This document shows positions 8,773 to 18,335 of a stretch of DNA of 50,265 nucleotides, one piece after another. A program made the position numbers and the translations under genes. Position 1 is the first letter of the stretch. Each line of letters starts with the position of its first letter. The stretch is from Bacteroidales bacterium (GTDB lineage: Bacteria; Bacteroidota; Bacteroidia; Bacteroidales; ML635J-15): the NCBI GenBank assembly GCA_028702535.1, contig JAQVOR010000005.1:1-50265 (forward strand), written 5' to 3'. The notes below the pieces were generated by a model. The model saw only the letters and a program-made list of their open reading frames with translations, did not search any database and had not been told where the DNA came from.

Positions 8773-11700
8773 TTATCTTAGCAAAGTTACATTTCCTTTG
8801 TGATTATACACTTCACCATTTAGGCATCTTGCTTTTAGCCAAAAAACATAAACATCTGTTGCAAGACTTTCTCCTTTATATGTACCGTCCCAACCAGAGG
8901 AGTTTATATCGGTTGTTTCAAAAATAGCATTTCCCCACCTGTCATAAACAGCAAAGTATAGTTCGGTAACAAGTGCCAAAGGATAATAAGGTTTAAAATA
9001 GTCATTATTTCCGTCACCATTAGGAGTAAATGCGTTTGGTACATAAACATAAGGGTCGCCACAAATCACTTTTTTAACTCTAATGTAAACTGTATCAGTA
9101 GCTATGCAGTTATTCTCATCACGAAAAGATACTTTAAACAGAGTTGAGTCTTTAAGTATCGCAATTGGGTTAGCGATTTTTGAGTTATTCAAATATTGCT
9201 CGTTATTCCATTGATAAGTTCCATTCATGCTTGATTTAGCAATAAGTTTGACTTCTTCGCCCTCAAATACTTCATATTTATTAGCATCAGCTGCGAGATC
9301 TGGTACATAGCCTTCGTTAGCAATAGTAAAATTTTCAGCAATAGTACAATTATTAGCATCTTTAAGAATAAGTTCATAATCTCCTTCACATAATTTATCT
9401 GCAAAGTGTTTTAGGCTGCCATTACTCCACGAATAGTGATAAGGTAGTGTTCCTCCGCTTACATTAGAATATATTTTTCCATTGCAAACATTATCGCAAA
9501 GCATATTATATGTAGTAATGTTGAGCATAATTTTTTCAGGCTGAGGTAGCAAAACATTACTATACTCTATACAATTATTTGCATCAGTAAGTGTTATTGA
9601 ATATTGTCCTGCTGCAACGCCGTTAAGTTGATTGTTATTAGAACCATTTGACCACTGATAGGTATAGGGTTGAGTTCCTCCTGTAGTTTGTAATATTATA
9701 TCGCCAAATTCTCCATGACAAAGTATTTCGTCTGCTATCACGGCTTGGGTAATTAGAGTGTCGGGTTGATTTATGTAGATATATTGATGCGAAACACAAT
9801 TATCGACATCAAGGATTGTAACAGTATAGGGTCCAGCACACAGATTGTGTATTTCTGGTGTATGTTGTTCATTAGACCAATTGTAAATATATGGAGGAGT
9901 ACCGAGTTCGGCCGAGACAATAGCGTGCCCATCGCATTGTCCATAACATTTTATCATTGAGTATGAGTCAAGTGTTGAGGTTAAAGTCCCTGGCGAAGGC
10001 ATGTAAATGCTAATAAATGTTTTACAATTATTTGCGTCTGTAACAGTTACAAAATTGGTTCCAATGAGACATTCATTATTATAAGATTGATTGCCTCCAA
10101 ACCCCCAGTGATAAGTGTATGGAGGTGTTCCACCATTTACATCAACTGTTGCAGAACCATAACCAACGCCATCGCATTCGGGTACAACTACATTTGTAAA
10201 GTCTGCTAATAATTCGGTAGGTTGATTAACTAAAACAGTTGATGTAGCAGTACAACCAAGATTATCAATTACTGTAACAGTATATGTTCCTACACATAAA
10301 TCTGATATTTGATTTCCAGTAGCACCATTATTCCATTCAAACGAATATGGAGCAATACCTGATGCAGAAATGTTAATGGTTCCAGTACAATCCCCAAAAC
10401 AAGGATTATGAGCAACAGAGGGTGAATTAAGCATAATATTATCAATTGTAACTAAAACCTGATCGGTAGTTACGCAGCCTATTTGATTTGTTATTGTAAC
10501 ATAAAAAGTTGTGTTAGAGGAAGGTTCTACAAGAGGTGAATTAGAATCTGCACCACTTAAAATTTGAGAAGTCGGAGACCAAATATACGAGAGCTGGTCG
10601 TTTGAATTATAATTTGTTAAAGTGAGATTTATTGTTTCTCCTAAACATATAATATGCTCGGGGTTTAAATTATAGTTAAAATGATGAACGCTAACCGTTA
10701 CTTGTTCTGTTACAAAGGTATTACAAATATTTTCTTGTGCTCTGACATAATAAGTTGTGTTTGTGGAAGGCGTAACTAATAATTGCGTTGTATTTGATAA
10801 TGTATTAGTAAATGATGGTGAAGATGACCATTGCCAAGTGTTTACCATTCCATTACTACCAGCAAAAAGTTGAATGGCATCTCCATCGCAGATGAGTGTG
10901 TCATTTGATGCAAAAATGTCAATATCCGGTTCATAAACAATAACTCGTTGCCATGTACTATCGATACAAACACCATTTGCTATAAGAAGATAATCGGTAG
11001 TTACGTTAGGTGATGCAATAGGATTTTGAATATAATAATTGTTGAGGTTACTTCCTTCGACCCAATTAAAAGTTGTACCAGATGGATATGAGCCTGAGGG
11101 ACCAATAAGAGTGTGTTCGTTGGGACAAATTTCGATATCCGGTAAATTTGTTTGTCCAGGTTCTACTACAGTTATGATACGAGTAATAGTGTCGTAGAAA
11201 TTACAACTTGCAGGATCTCCAACAATTAAGCTAACGGTATATGTACCACCTTGTGTATAAAGATGGGAAGGATTTAAAGCATTAGATATTGGTGAGCCAT
11301 CACCAAAATTCCACTGGAAAGTTGTACCTTGTGAATTATTGTTAAACTGAACTTGATATGGAGCACAGCCTATTGGTACAGGCTCGAAGTTTGCTTCTGC
11401 AAGATTTTCGATAATTCTTATTTTAAAGACAGCATTATTACAATTTGCTGCATTATTTGATGTTGACCACACGCCTGGGGCGGGGTAGGTAGGAAATTCT
11501 TGGCAACCGCCACAACTTGAACAGACCGATTGAATAATATTGCCTTTTTTGTCAAATCTACTTGTGCCGCCGTCCACGTGGTCGTGGCCCGAATACCCAC
11601 AACTTGCATAATGCACTTCTCCAAAGAAACTGGCATATTCGAGATTGCTAGCATCTTCATTTAAAACGAGAACGTAAAAATCTTGTCCATCTGTCGCGGT

Positions 11701-13800
11701 TTGTATTGCATCAGAAGTTAGCTGCAAACCTTTTGTTCCATATTGGTCTGCCCAAGTATAGTAATTTCCTTGAGCATTATAATATGAATATGCCCACTCA
11801 CGTCCCCAACCCGACAAATATACTCTGTCGCAAACATCTACTGCAAATGCAGTAATCGAAATATTGGGGCGTCCATTACCAGTTCCAAAAACAGTTGACC
11901 AAACAACATCACTTAAACTGTTATTGAATTTTGTGATAAATTGTCCGCTATTAGGTACTGAATATGCAGCATTTTGGATTAGTGTTGTTCCACTAGCTTT
12001 TGTTTGTCCACAAATAAAGATATTATTGTATCTATCAGTTCTTACAAAATAAGCATTATCATACGTGTTAGACCCAAAATAAGTAGAAGCTAATAATTGA
12101 TTTCCATTTTGGTTTATTTTTGCCACAAAACCGTCAGTCGTCCCGCCATTATGCGTTGTGTTATATGCACCTGCTGTTACTGGAAAATTAGTTGAAACCG
12201 CACCACCTGCAACTATAACATTTCCGTCTTCTGTTAGAGATAGACTAAAAATTGCATCATCTTCTGTACCTCCCAAATAGCTCGACCACAGCATTAAAGA
12301 TAAATCTTTATTTAATTTAAAAACAATTCCGTCTTGTTTGCCACCACTTGTGGGTTGAAAACCAGGATTTATGCCTGCTGGAAAATTGTTTGAGAAAGTA
12401 TTTGTTCCTACGTAAACCATATCTTTATCATCAACTATAATTTCTCCTCTAGCACCATCGCCATAATTATAATAAAGTGAATCATTTCCATGCATTAGAA
12501 TGTAATTTATTCCTGTATTTGGATCGGGATCGTTAAGGTGTAGTTGATAATTTAATCCATCATTGCCGCTACCTCCTATATAAGTGCTTCCTAACATTTG
12601 TGAGCCATCTTCACTAATTTTGGTAACAAATATATCTACTCCACCTCCAAAACCGATAACGTTATCATAAACAATTGATGTTCCGCCTGCAAAATTTGAT
12701 TGAAACGCATTAGCTGAAACTGGAAAATCGGGCGAGCCTGTTGTCCCCATTATTAGGAGATCATTATTCTCGGTAACCACAAGGCTATGCGGCATTTCTT
12801 GTCCTCCAGCACCACCAAGATAAGTCGCAAATAATCTTTGGGTTCCGTCTTCATTATATTTTATGATACCAATATCACATCCTGCAGCATAATATGAATT
12901 CCCTGGGATAGGAGGTGTGCCTCCTGCAAAATTCATTTGATAAGCTCCAATTGTTGTAGGGTATCCAGTCTCAAATACAATACCGCCCGAGTAAACATTG
13001 TCTTTATAATCATAAGTTGCAGTAAATCCCCAGTTGTCTGCTAATGAACCAGAGTATGTAGAAAAAACAAGCGACGGATCAATAATTAAATCTTTGGTCT
13101 TTTCATAATTTCCTGTTAATTCAAAACTTATGCGATTACGTTTTAATACATAATTGCATGTAATCTCAATAGTGTCTCCATCGAAAATTTGATATGCATA
13201 AGGTTTTAGTTCGGTTACTGTATTTACGGTGGTCGAAATAATTAAATTCCCGTTTTCAATCGAAAGCAAGTCTGCACCAACATATTCAAATAGAATGTCG
13301 TTGAGGTTGGCTCCAGGTTTAAGAATAATATCATACTTCATACTGTTTTTGTGTGCATGAAAATCTATGTTAATACCACTATAAACATTATGATAGCTTA
13401 CATTGACATATTTTTTTGCATGTGAAGCCCATTTTGATTGATCATTGCCTATGTAATAATTATTATAATCTTTACTTGCATTTGTTACAATAATATCAGG
13501 AGAATCGTTCGCATTAATAAATTTCATTTTATATGCATGTGCCGATTTTAAAAGCGAATTTGATGAACCTTCTGCACCATGATGAGCGGCCGAATAATTC
13601 ATCTCATCGGGATTAATAAAATTATAAGTAATACAATTATCCTCTAAAAACAACGCACCATCATGTAATTCCATTTTATAACGGACATTTTTATTCCACT
13701 GCCCTTTATTTTCAACAAATTCTGATTGTGCTTTTAAATCTATTGCAAACACTATTGAAGCAATGATTAATATAGCGTAATAAAATGTAGTTTTTTTCAT
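8773..13800 (-). CDS. Large secreted T9SS type-B cargo protein with SBBP, PKD and SprB-like repeats
   Basis: A cell-surface or secreted protein of 1675 residues. A signal peptide (MKKTTFYYAILIIASIVFA, then KAQ) leads a WGxxx-type N-terminal domain starting ENKGQWN. From about 260 to 720 come SBBP-type beta-propeller repeats (STYIGGSGNDG, SSYLGGTEDDA, ASTYFGSN and others). A PKD domain at about 800-865 carries FQWNFGDGSP. From about 1130 to 1490 are five or so SprB-like repeats of the CxGxCxGxAxVxxxGGTPPYxYxWSNG type. The last 95 residues (VPNAFTPNGDGNNDYF, YDRWGNAIFE, WDGTYKG) are the gliding-motility-associated C-terminal domain that targets proteins to the type IX secretion system. The role is probably adhesion or surface structure. 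The ATG at 13800 fits the signal peptide better than one at 13857. Confidence 0.9.
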   Translation of the reverse strand: MKKTTFYYAILIIASIVFAIDLKAQSEFVENKGQWNKNVRYKMELHDGALFLEDNCITYNFINPDEMNYSAAHHGAEGSSNSLLKSAHAYKMKFINANDSPDIIVTNASKDYNNYYIGNDQSKWASHAKKYVNVSYHNVYSGINIDFHAHKNSMKYDIILKPGANLNDILFEYVGADLLSIENGNLIISTTVNTVTELKPYAYQIFDGDTIEITCNYVLKRNRISFELTGNYEKTKDLIIDPSLVFSTYSGSLADNWGFTATYDYKDNVYSGGIVFETGYPTTIGAYQMNFAGGTPPIPGNSYYAAGCDIGIIKYNEDGTQRLFATYLGGAGGQEMPHSLVVTENNDLLIMGTTGSPDFPVSANAFQSNFAGGTSIVYDNVIGFGGGVDIFVTKISEDGSQMLGSTYIGGSGNDGLNYQLHLNDPDPNTGINYILMHGNDSLYYNYGDGARGEIIVDDKDMVYVGTNTFSNNFPAGINPGFQPTSGGKQDGIVFKLNKDLSLMLWSSYLGGTEDDAIFSLSLTEDGNVIVAGGAVSTNFPVTAGAYNTTHNGGTTDGFVAKINQNGNQLLASTYFGSNTYDNAYFVRTDRYNNIFICGQTKASGTTLIQNAAYSVPNSGQFITKFNNSLSDVVWSTVFGTGNGRPNISITAFAVDVCDRVYLSGWGREWAYSYYNAQGNYYTWADQYGTKGLQLTSDAIQTATDGQDFYVLVLNEDASNLEYASFFGEVHYASCGYSGHDHVDGGTSRFDKKGNIIQSVCSSCGGCQEFPTYPAPGVWSTSNNAANCNNAVFKIRIIENLAEANFEPVPIGCAPYQVQFNNNSQGTTFQWNFGDGSPISNALNPSHLYTQGGTYTVSLIVGDPASCNFYDTITRIITVVEPGQTNLPDIEICPNEHTLIGPSGSYPSGTTFNWVEGSNLNNYYIQNPIASPNVTTDYLLIANGVCIDSTWQRVIVYEPDIDIFASNDTLICDGDAIQLFAGSNGMVNTWQWSSSPSFTNTLSNTTQLLVTPSTNTTYYVRAQENICNTFVTEQVTVSVHHFNYNLNPEHIICLGETINLTLTNYNSNDQLSYIWSPTSQILSGADSNSPLVEPSSNTTFYVTITNQIGCVTTDQVLVTIDNIMLNSPSVAHNPCFGDCTGTINISASGIAPYSFEWNNGATGNQISDLCVGTYTVTVIDNLGCTATSTVLVNQPTELLADFTNVVVPECDGVGYGSATVDVNGGTPPYTYHWGFGGNQSYNNECLIGTNFVTVTDANNCKTFISIYMPSPGTLTSTLDSYSMIKCYGQCDGHAIVSAELGTPPYIYNWSNEQHTPEIHNLCAGPYTVTILDVDNCVSHQYIYINQPDTLITQAVIADEILCHGEFGDIILQTTGGTQPYTYQWSNGSNNNQLNGVAAGQYSITLTDANNCIEYSNVLLPQPEKIMLNITTYNMLCDNVCNGKIYSNVSGGTLPYHYSWSNGSLKHFADKLCEGDYELILKDANNCTIAENFTIANEGYVPDLAADANKYEVFEGEEVKLIAKSSMNGTYQWNNEQYLNNSKIANPIAILKDSTLFKVSFRDENNCIATDTVYIRVKKVICGDPYVYVPNAFTPNGDGNNDYFKPYYPLALVTELYFAVYDRWGNAIFETTDINSSGWDGTYKGESLATDVYVFWLKARCLNGEVYNHKGNVTLLR

Positions 13801-14131
13801 AGCTTTTTTGTGTAAATTCCTAAGTATAAAGATACTCAAAATTTTAATACAAGACAATAATAAGTTTCTTTTCGTTGTAATATATGAATTTTAATTGGTT
13901 TTGCATCAGTAGTTTGTTCCGTTGCGGCGATAGAAATTGGTAAGTTTGTGCGAAACTGAAAGCATAAAAAATTAAATTGATGCTCTCATTAAATATGTGA
14001 TAAGACCAAAAAGAATTGTTCGTGTAGTATAATTTTTGCATATTTAGTTAGTTGTAAACTTAATAAGTTATTGTTTTTTGTTAATTTTGCATCCCTTTCC
14101 TTTTATTTAAATATAATATTGCGACAGATAT
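13801..14131. other. Divergent intergenic region
   Basis: A gap of 331 bases between the T9SS cargo gene and the KamA-like gene. A near-consensus TATCTTTA lies at 13827-13834 on the minus strand for the former, and TAATTTTG at 14082-14089 on the plus strand for the latter. I see no convincing gene; a 65-codon minus-strand frame here looks random. Confidence 0.5.
14082..14089 (+). promoter_or_regulatory. Putative -7 element of the KamA-like gene
   Basis: TAATTTTG, an exact TAnnTTTG match, 42 bases before the ATG at 14132. No clear TTTG at -33 spacing is visible. Confidence 0.45.
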
Positions 14132-15478
14132 ATGACAGAGAAAAAATATAAATCATACACATTAAGAAATTATAAAAAGATAAAGCAACTTTCAGCTTTA
14201 TCAGAAGCAGATTTTAATGCAATTCAGGTTGTAGGAAATGTATTGCCTTTTAAAACAAATAATTACGTAATTGAGGAGTTAATCAACTGGGATGATTATA
14301 AAAATGACCCTATTTATAATTTGACTTTTCCACAAAAGGAAATGTTGAAAGAAGAGCATTATAATCAGATTGAAAAGGCTTTGAAAGATAATATCCCAGA
14401 CGATGAGTTATCAAGGCTCTGTAATAATATCCGAATTGAGTTAAACCCTCATCCTGCGGGGCAAAAATGTTTAAATGTCCCTGTATTTGATAATGAATTG
14501 ATGCAAGGTGTTCAACATAAATATCGTGAGACGGTATTGTTTTTTCCAAGTTCGGGACAGACATGTCATGCTTATTGTACATTTTGTTTTAGATGGCCAC
14601 AGTTTATTGGAGAAAAAAATATGAAGTTTGCAAGCAAGGAGTCGCTTGAGCTTGCTAAATATTTACAGGAACATCATGAGGTTACAGATCTACTCTTTAC
14701 TGGTGGCGACCCCATGACAATGAGTTATAAAGTGTTTAAAAAATACTTAGACCCAATATTGAAAGTAATTGATAAAACCAATATTCAAACTATTAGGATA
14801 GGAACTAAATCCTTGTCTTTTTGGCCTTATCGATACACTCATGCTCCAGACTCTAAGGAGATGCTCAGTTTGTTTAAAATGATAGTTGATAAAGGTATAA
14901 ATCTGGCTATTATGGCACATTTTAGTCATCCCGTAGAATTAAGCACAAATGCAGTTAAAGATGCGATAAAAGCTTTGCGGTTGACTGGAGCACAAATTAG
15001 AACACAATCGCCTATTTTTAAACATATTAATGATGACCCTAATATTTGGGTCGATATGTGGCGAAAGCAAGTAAATCTTAATTGTATTCCATATTATATG
15101 TTTATGGCAAGAGATACAGGAGCAAAAGATTTTTTTGAACTGCCTATTTATAAAGCACACGATATATTTAGAGAAGCTTATAGTCAGGTTAGTGGAATAT
15201 GCCGTACTGTCAGAGGACCAAGTATGTCCTGTACACCAGGTAAAGTTATGGTATCTGGTATAGCCGAAATTAATGGTGAAAAAGTCTTTGCTCTCCGATT
15301 TATTCAGGGACGTAATCCCGATTGGGTGGCTATGCCGTTCTTTGCAAAATATGATGAAGAAGCTTCTTGGATGAGCGACTTAAAACCTGCTTTTAGTGAT
15401 AAGTTTTTCTTTGAAGATGAAATGGAAAAAATTTACAATCAGAAATATAATGATTGTGAGGATAATAAATTTGAGTGA
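14132..15478 (+). CDS. KamA-related radical SAM protein (lysine 2,3-aminomutase-like)
   Basis: A radical SAM enzyme of 448 residues related to lysine 2,3-aminomutase. The 4Fe-4S cluster motif is CHAYCTFC (Cys145, 149, 152), followed by FRWPQF where classical KamA has a CxxxCxxC-TRKR signature. LLFTGGDPMTM supplies the SAM-binding GGDP motif, and RIGTKSLSFWPYR plus MAHFSHPVELS match the KamA barrel. It lacks the usual PLP-lysine and zinc-binding C-terminal context as far as I can read it, so lysine aminomutase activity should not be assumed. The substrate is unknown. It stands alone, converging with the plug-protein gene, with a palindromic repeat between the two ends. Confidence 0.75.
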   Translation: MTEKKYKSYTLRNYKKIKQLSALSEADFNAIQVVGNVLPFKTNNYVIEELINWDDYKNDPIYNLTFPQKEMLKEEHYNQIEKALKDNIPDDELSRLCNNIRIELNPHPAGQKCLNVPVFDNELMQGVQHKYRETVLFFPSSGQTCHAYCTFCFRWPQFIGEKNMKFASKESLELAKYLQEHHEVTDLLFTGGDPMTMSYKVFKKYLDPILKVIDKTNIQTIRIGTKSLSFWPYRYTHAPDSKEMLSLFKMIVDKGINLAIMAHFSHPVELSTNAVKDAIKALRLTGAQIRTQSPIFKHINDDPNIWVDMWRKQVNLNCIPYYMFMARDTGAKDFFELPIYKAHDIFREAYSQVSGICRTVRGPSMSCTPGKVMVSGIAEINGEKVFALRFIQGRNPDWVAMPFFAKYDEEASWMSDLKPAFSDKFFFEDEMEKIYNQKYNDCEDNKFE

Positions 15479-15483
15479 TACTT

Positions 15484-15516
15484 GCAACCACACGATGAAA
15501 AAATCGTGCGGTAGCG
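15484..15516. repeat. Palindromic dispersed repeat, copy 1
   Basis: A 33-base element with near-palindromic arms CACACGAT and ATCGTGCG around an A-rich loop, preceded by GCAAC and followed by GTAGCG. A second copy with one extra A is at 25972-26005. It lies between the ends of two convergent genes, the usual place for REP-type elements, and could also act as a bidirectional terminator. Confidence 0.75.
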
Positions 15517-15550
15517 TGTGTGATTCTGGATAACTGGATTACTGCATCAT

Positions 15551-16846
15551 TTAGTTTCTACTATTAAATTGAGTAAAATTTATTAACTTATCGTAAGTTG
15601 ATGATGGGTCTCTATGATATACAAATAGTAAATAATCGTTTTCTGTTTCGCGATACGAGCCTTCAAAAAAACTATGGTCGCTTTTTGCCCCATCTTCACG
15701 ACTAACTAAAACATATCTATAATTGTAATACCCTTGTTTTAGGAATAAAAGTTTATTGTACGATTTTGTTTCAAGATTGTATTTGAGTTTATACTCATCA
15801 CTTAATTCGTAGCCCGTAAGTTCGCCGAAAATATACACGTCAGCATTAGAAATAGGCGAGTTGTAATCGAGGCTAAAATCTACAATTGCATATTCGGCTT
15901 CGACTTCGGGATAGTCTTTATTTGCAAACCTTTTGGTGCTTACCACATAACGCCCGTTGATATCTTCAATGGAGCTATACGGCTCAAAAAACTTTGGCTT
16001 TCCTTTGTATATTTTTATATAGTAATATGGTTTGCGAAATTCGATATTTTCAACGAACTCTGAATAAATTTCAAGATTATTAAAGCTAAAATATCTATAT
16101 TCGTTTGCCGCATTAAAATTAATTTTGTCGTCCCATTCATAAACAAGATATTCATTGTCAAGAAATGACGGAATTATGTCTGTAATGGCATTATCCCATT
16201 GATAGTTTTGTAAAACCACAATTTTAAGATCATTATGAGGGTTTGATATATTATAAGACTTATGCTTAATTTTGAAATCCACTTTTTGGTATTTTTTGCG
16301 ATAATCACTTTCGGGGGCTTCGTTTACTCGTCCCTCAACGCTTACAAGGTTTTCGTATATCATAAATCGCTTAGTACACAAAATTCGATTTGTGTCTTCT
16401 TTTGAATAAATTATTAGCAAATAATTACCCGATAGCTTAGGTTTAATATCTCGGTTAGGTATCTCTAATGAAAAGTGAGTATAAGGAACAATTGTATTGT
16501 GTGAATCTTCATAATCTCTTATTTCATTTTCTTCAAACCCTTCGGCAAATTCAAAAAACATTAGCTTTGAGGGCTTCCAATTATGCGTACAATGAATAAT
16601 TGTATAGTAGAAATCAATTGGTTGCCCATCCATTTGGTCGAAACTGAAAAGTAGTGGGTTATCGCCATACAAATTCATTACTGGATAACTATTTTCCCAA
16701 CCTGATTGGTGCATACGAACAGATTTCAATAAATTTGAATATACTTTGTCTATACATGGTAAAGTATCGGTATTAATTGCATTTGCATTATTTATAGTTA
16801 GCATAAAAGCAACTAAAGTTATTATTATGTGTCTGTTATATGGCAT
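15551..16846 (-). CDS. Type IX secretion system plug protein (DUF5103)
   Basis: A secreted protein of 431 residues with a signal peptide (about 1-23, ending NNANA). The segments MHQSGWENSYPVMNL, LLFSFDQM, YYTIIHCTHNWKPS, a TIVPYTHFSLEIPN stretch and FEGSYRETENDYLLFVYHRDP are characteristic of DUF5103. A member of this family plugs the periplasmic side of the T9SS translocon SprA in Flavobacterium. It is therefore probably periplasmic and part of the secretion machinery that exports proteins such as the large cargo upstream. It is divergent from the secreted protein at 16919, with 72 bases between them. Confidence 0.88.
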   Translation of the reverse strand: MPYNRHIIITLVAFMLTINNANAINTDTLPCIDKVYSNLLKSVRMHQSGWENSYPVMNLYGDNPLLFSFDQMDGQPIDFYYTIIHCTHNWKPSKLMFFEFAEGFEENEIRDYEDSHNTIVPYTHFSLEIPNRDIKPKLSGNYLLIIYSKEDTNRILCTKRFMIYENLVSVEGRVNEAPESDYRKKYQKVDFKIKHKSYNISNPHNDLKIVVLQNYQWDNAITDIIPSFLDNEYLVYEWDDKINFNAANEYRYFSFNNLEIYSEFVENIEFRKPYYYIKIYKGKPKFFEPYSSIEDINGRYVVSTKRFANKDYPEVEAEYAIVDFSLDYNSPISNADVYIFGELTGYELSDEYKLKYNLETKSYNKLLFLKQGYYNYRYVLVSREDGAKSDHSFFEGSYRETENDYLLFVYHRDPSSTYDKLINFTQFNSRN

Positions 16847-16918
16847 AAGTATTGCTTTGGTTTAAAAGATTTATTTTAGCAAATAAAACATATTATTTAA
16901 CTTTACGAAAATTTATTT

Positions 16919-17896
16919 ATGAAAAATATTTTTAACATACTTTTTTTTGTTTTATTGACAAGTCCAATATTTTCACAATCATATAATTCAAAAGCGATTG
17001 AAATCAATAACAATCTTAATGCCAATTATCAAATAGTTTCTGGTACAAATATACAAATGTCTTTGCCAAACGGTTTTGTTAAAAGCACAAATTATAATGG
17101 TTTTACACATAAAATTGCTGGTACCAGTATAGTCATAACAGAGTTGCCTGGCGATGTTAATCGTAATTTTTTAGGATTTGATAAAAAATCTTTATTTAAA
17201 AGCGGAGTAATACTTGATAAAACAAGTTTTTACAAAATTAATGGATTTGATGCTATGCTAATAGAAGGTAAACAGTCGGCTTATAATAGAGTTTATACTC
17301 GTATAATGCTTGTTGTTGGAGATATTTATCGTTCATATCTTATAAGTGCATCAGTACTTTCGACCGCTTCGGATAAACATAAACAAGAGGTTAAAGATGC
17401 ATTGCTTAGCGTTTATTATGATACTGACATGAAATCTGATATGCTTGATCGTTTTGATTTTTCTGTTGATGTTAGTGGTACTATTTTGAAAAAAGGCAAT
17501 TTGATGTTTAGCTCAATGACTTTTACTGATGACGGTTTTGTTCCGTCTAATACTGCTAATAAAACCTCATTTATGATTAGGCATCAAACTGCAATAAATC
17601 CGATCTCGAATGATGAAAAGAAAACTCTTTGTGTGCAGTTATTCGATTTATATCCTCTTGAGTGGGTAAAGGATATGTCTCGTGAACCTAAGTCCATAAG
17701 TATTAATAATCTAAGTGGTTATGAAATTTTTTCAATGGGTAAAAATAAAGAATTGTATAAAATGGAGCTAATTTACCAAGTGGTTTTATTTAATGGACAA
17801 GATTATTATGTATTAGTGGGGATAACTTATGGGGATTTTGAAGAAAATCTGAGGATGTTTAAAAAAGTTGCTAAAACTTTTAAATCAGGAAAATAG
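16919..17896 (+). CDS. Secreted protein of unknown function
   Basis: I do not recognise a named family. The protein has 325 residues and a clear signal peptide (MKNIFNILFFVLLTSPIFSQ). Two similar halves may exist, since each begins with an amphipathic strand pattern and contains a GxxY/D-containing motif: INGFDAMLIEGKQ and YNRVYTRIMLVVGD in the first, and INNLSGYEIFSMGKN, YKMELIYQVVLFNGQDYYVLVG in the second. The pattern of a small beta-rich domain that tests a predicted 'awareness of self' strand resembles PsbP/DUF1795-like folds, but this is only an impression. It is probably periplasmic or on the outer face. It ends one base before the stop of a small opposite-strand ORF. Confidence 0.75.
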   Translation: MKNIFNILFFVLLTSPIFSQSYNSKAIEINNNLNANYQIVSGTNIQMSLPNGFVKSTNYNGFTHKIAGTSIVITELPGDVNRNFLGFDKKSLFKSGVILDKTSFYKINGFDAMLIEGKQSAYNRVYTRIMLVVGDIYRSYLISASVLSTASDKHKQEVKDALLSVYYDTDMKSDMLDRFDFSVDVSGTILKKGNLMFSSMTFTDDGFVPSNTANKTSFMIRHQTAINPISNDEKKTLCVQLFDLYPLEWVKDMSREPKSISINNLSGYEIFSMGKNKELYKMELIYQVVLFNGQDYYVLVGITYGDFEENLRMFKKVAKTFKSGK

Positions 17897-18085
17897 CTAC
17901 AACGAAAATGATAGCAAAAAGAAAACACCAACAGCAAACACGCTAAGTGCAATACTTATAAGAAGTGTTCTATATTTTGTTTTTTTATCCATAACTTTTA
18001 CTAAACAAAACAAAGATATACTCAAAATTAGTAATATGCAAATGGTGATAATTAAGTTTGTTGTAATTGTATGAAATTTGTTTGG
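17897..18085 (-). CDS. Possible small two-helix membrane protein, start uncertain
   Basis: An open minus-strand frame of 62 codons ends with TAG at 17897-17899, tail to tail with the secreted-protein gene. It encodes two hydrophobic helices (LIITICILLILSISLFCLV and LLISIALSVFAVGVFFLLSF) separated by a basic loop KVMDKKTKYR, the arrangement of a small inner-membrane hairpin. There is no ordinary start codon before the first helix. An ATG at 18089 is out of frame by one, and an internal ATG at 17990-17992 would give only 31 residues with one helix. So it is a frameshifted small gene, one with a rare start, or chance. The lack of a homology test keeps confidence low. Confidence 0.35.
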   Translation of the reverse strand, partial: PNKFHTITTNLIITICILLILSISLFCLVKVMDKKTKYRTLLISIALSVFAVGVFFLLSFSL

Positions 18086-18335
18086 TCATATTCGATGAAA
18101 TACAAAATAGTACTGCAATAGCTATGGAAATGTTGGCTTTGTGTTATTTTTCAATATTTTAATATTATATTAAAGTGCTTTTAAAATATACAAATGAAAT
18201 AATTGGAGTTCCGAGTTCTGAGTTCTCTCGCAAAGTCGCAAAGTTTTTTCATTGTATTTTGTCCATTTTGACTTCGCTTACTTCGATAAACCAGTTCGAC
18301 AGGTACACTTGTCGAAGTATTCCGAGTTTAGGGTT
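18086..18335. repeat. Repeat-derived intergenic stretch before lepA end
   Basis: Holds short repeats and no gene that I can support: GAGTTCT twice near 18213-18226, TCGCAAAG in tandem at 18228-18243, and an inverted repeat TTCGACA (18295-18301) / TGTCGAA (18310-18316). These resemble degenerate intergenic repeats elsewhere in the window. The inverted repeat lies 20 bases beyond the lepA stop and could help terminate it, but no T-tract follows. Confidence 0.45.

Noticed and set aside
8773..13857. Start of the T9SS cargo protein at 13857
   Set aside because: The signal peptide begins at the ATG at 13800; the preceding 19 residues would precede it and look random.
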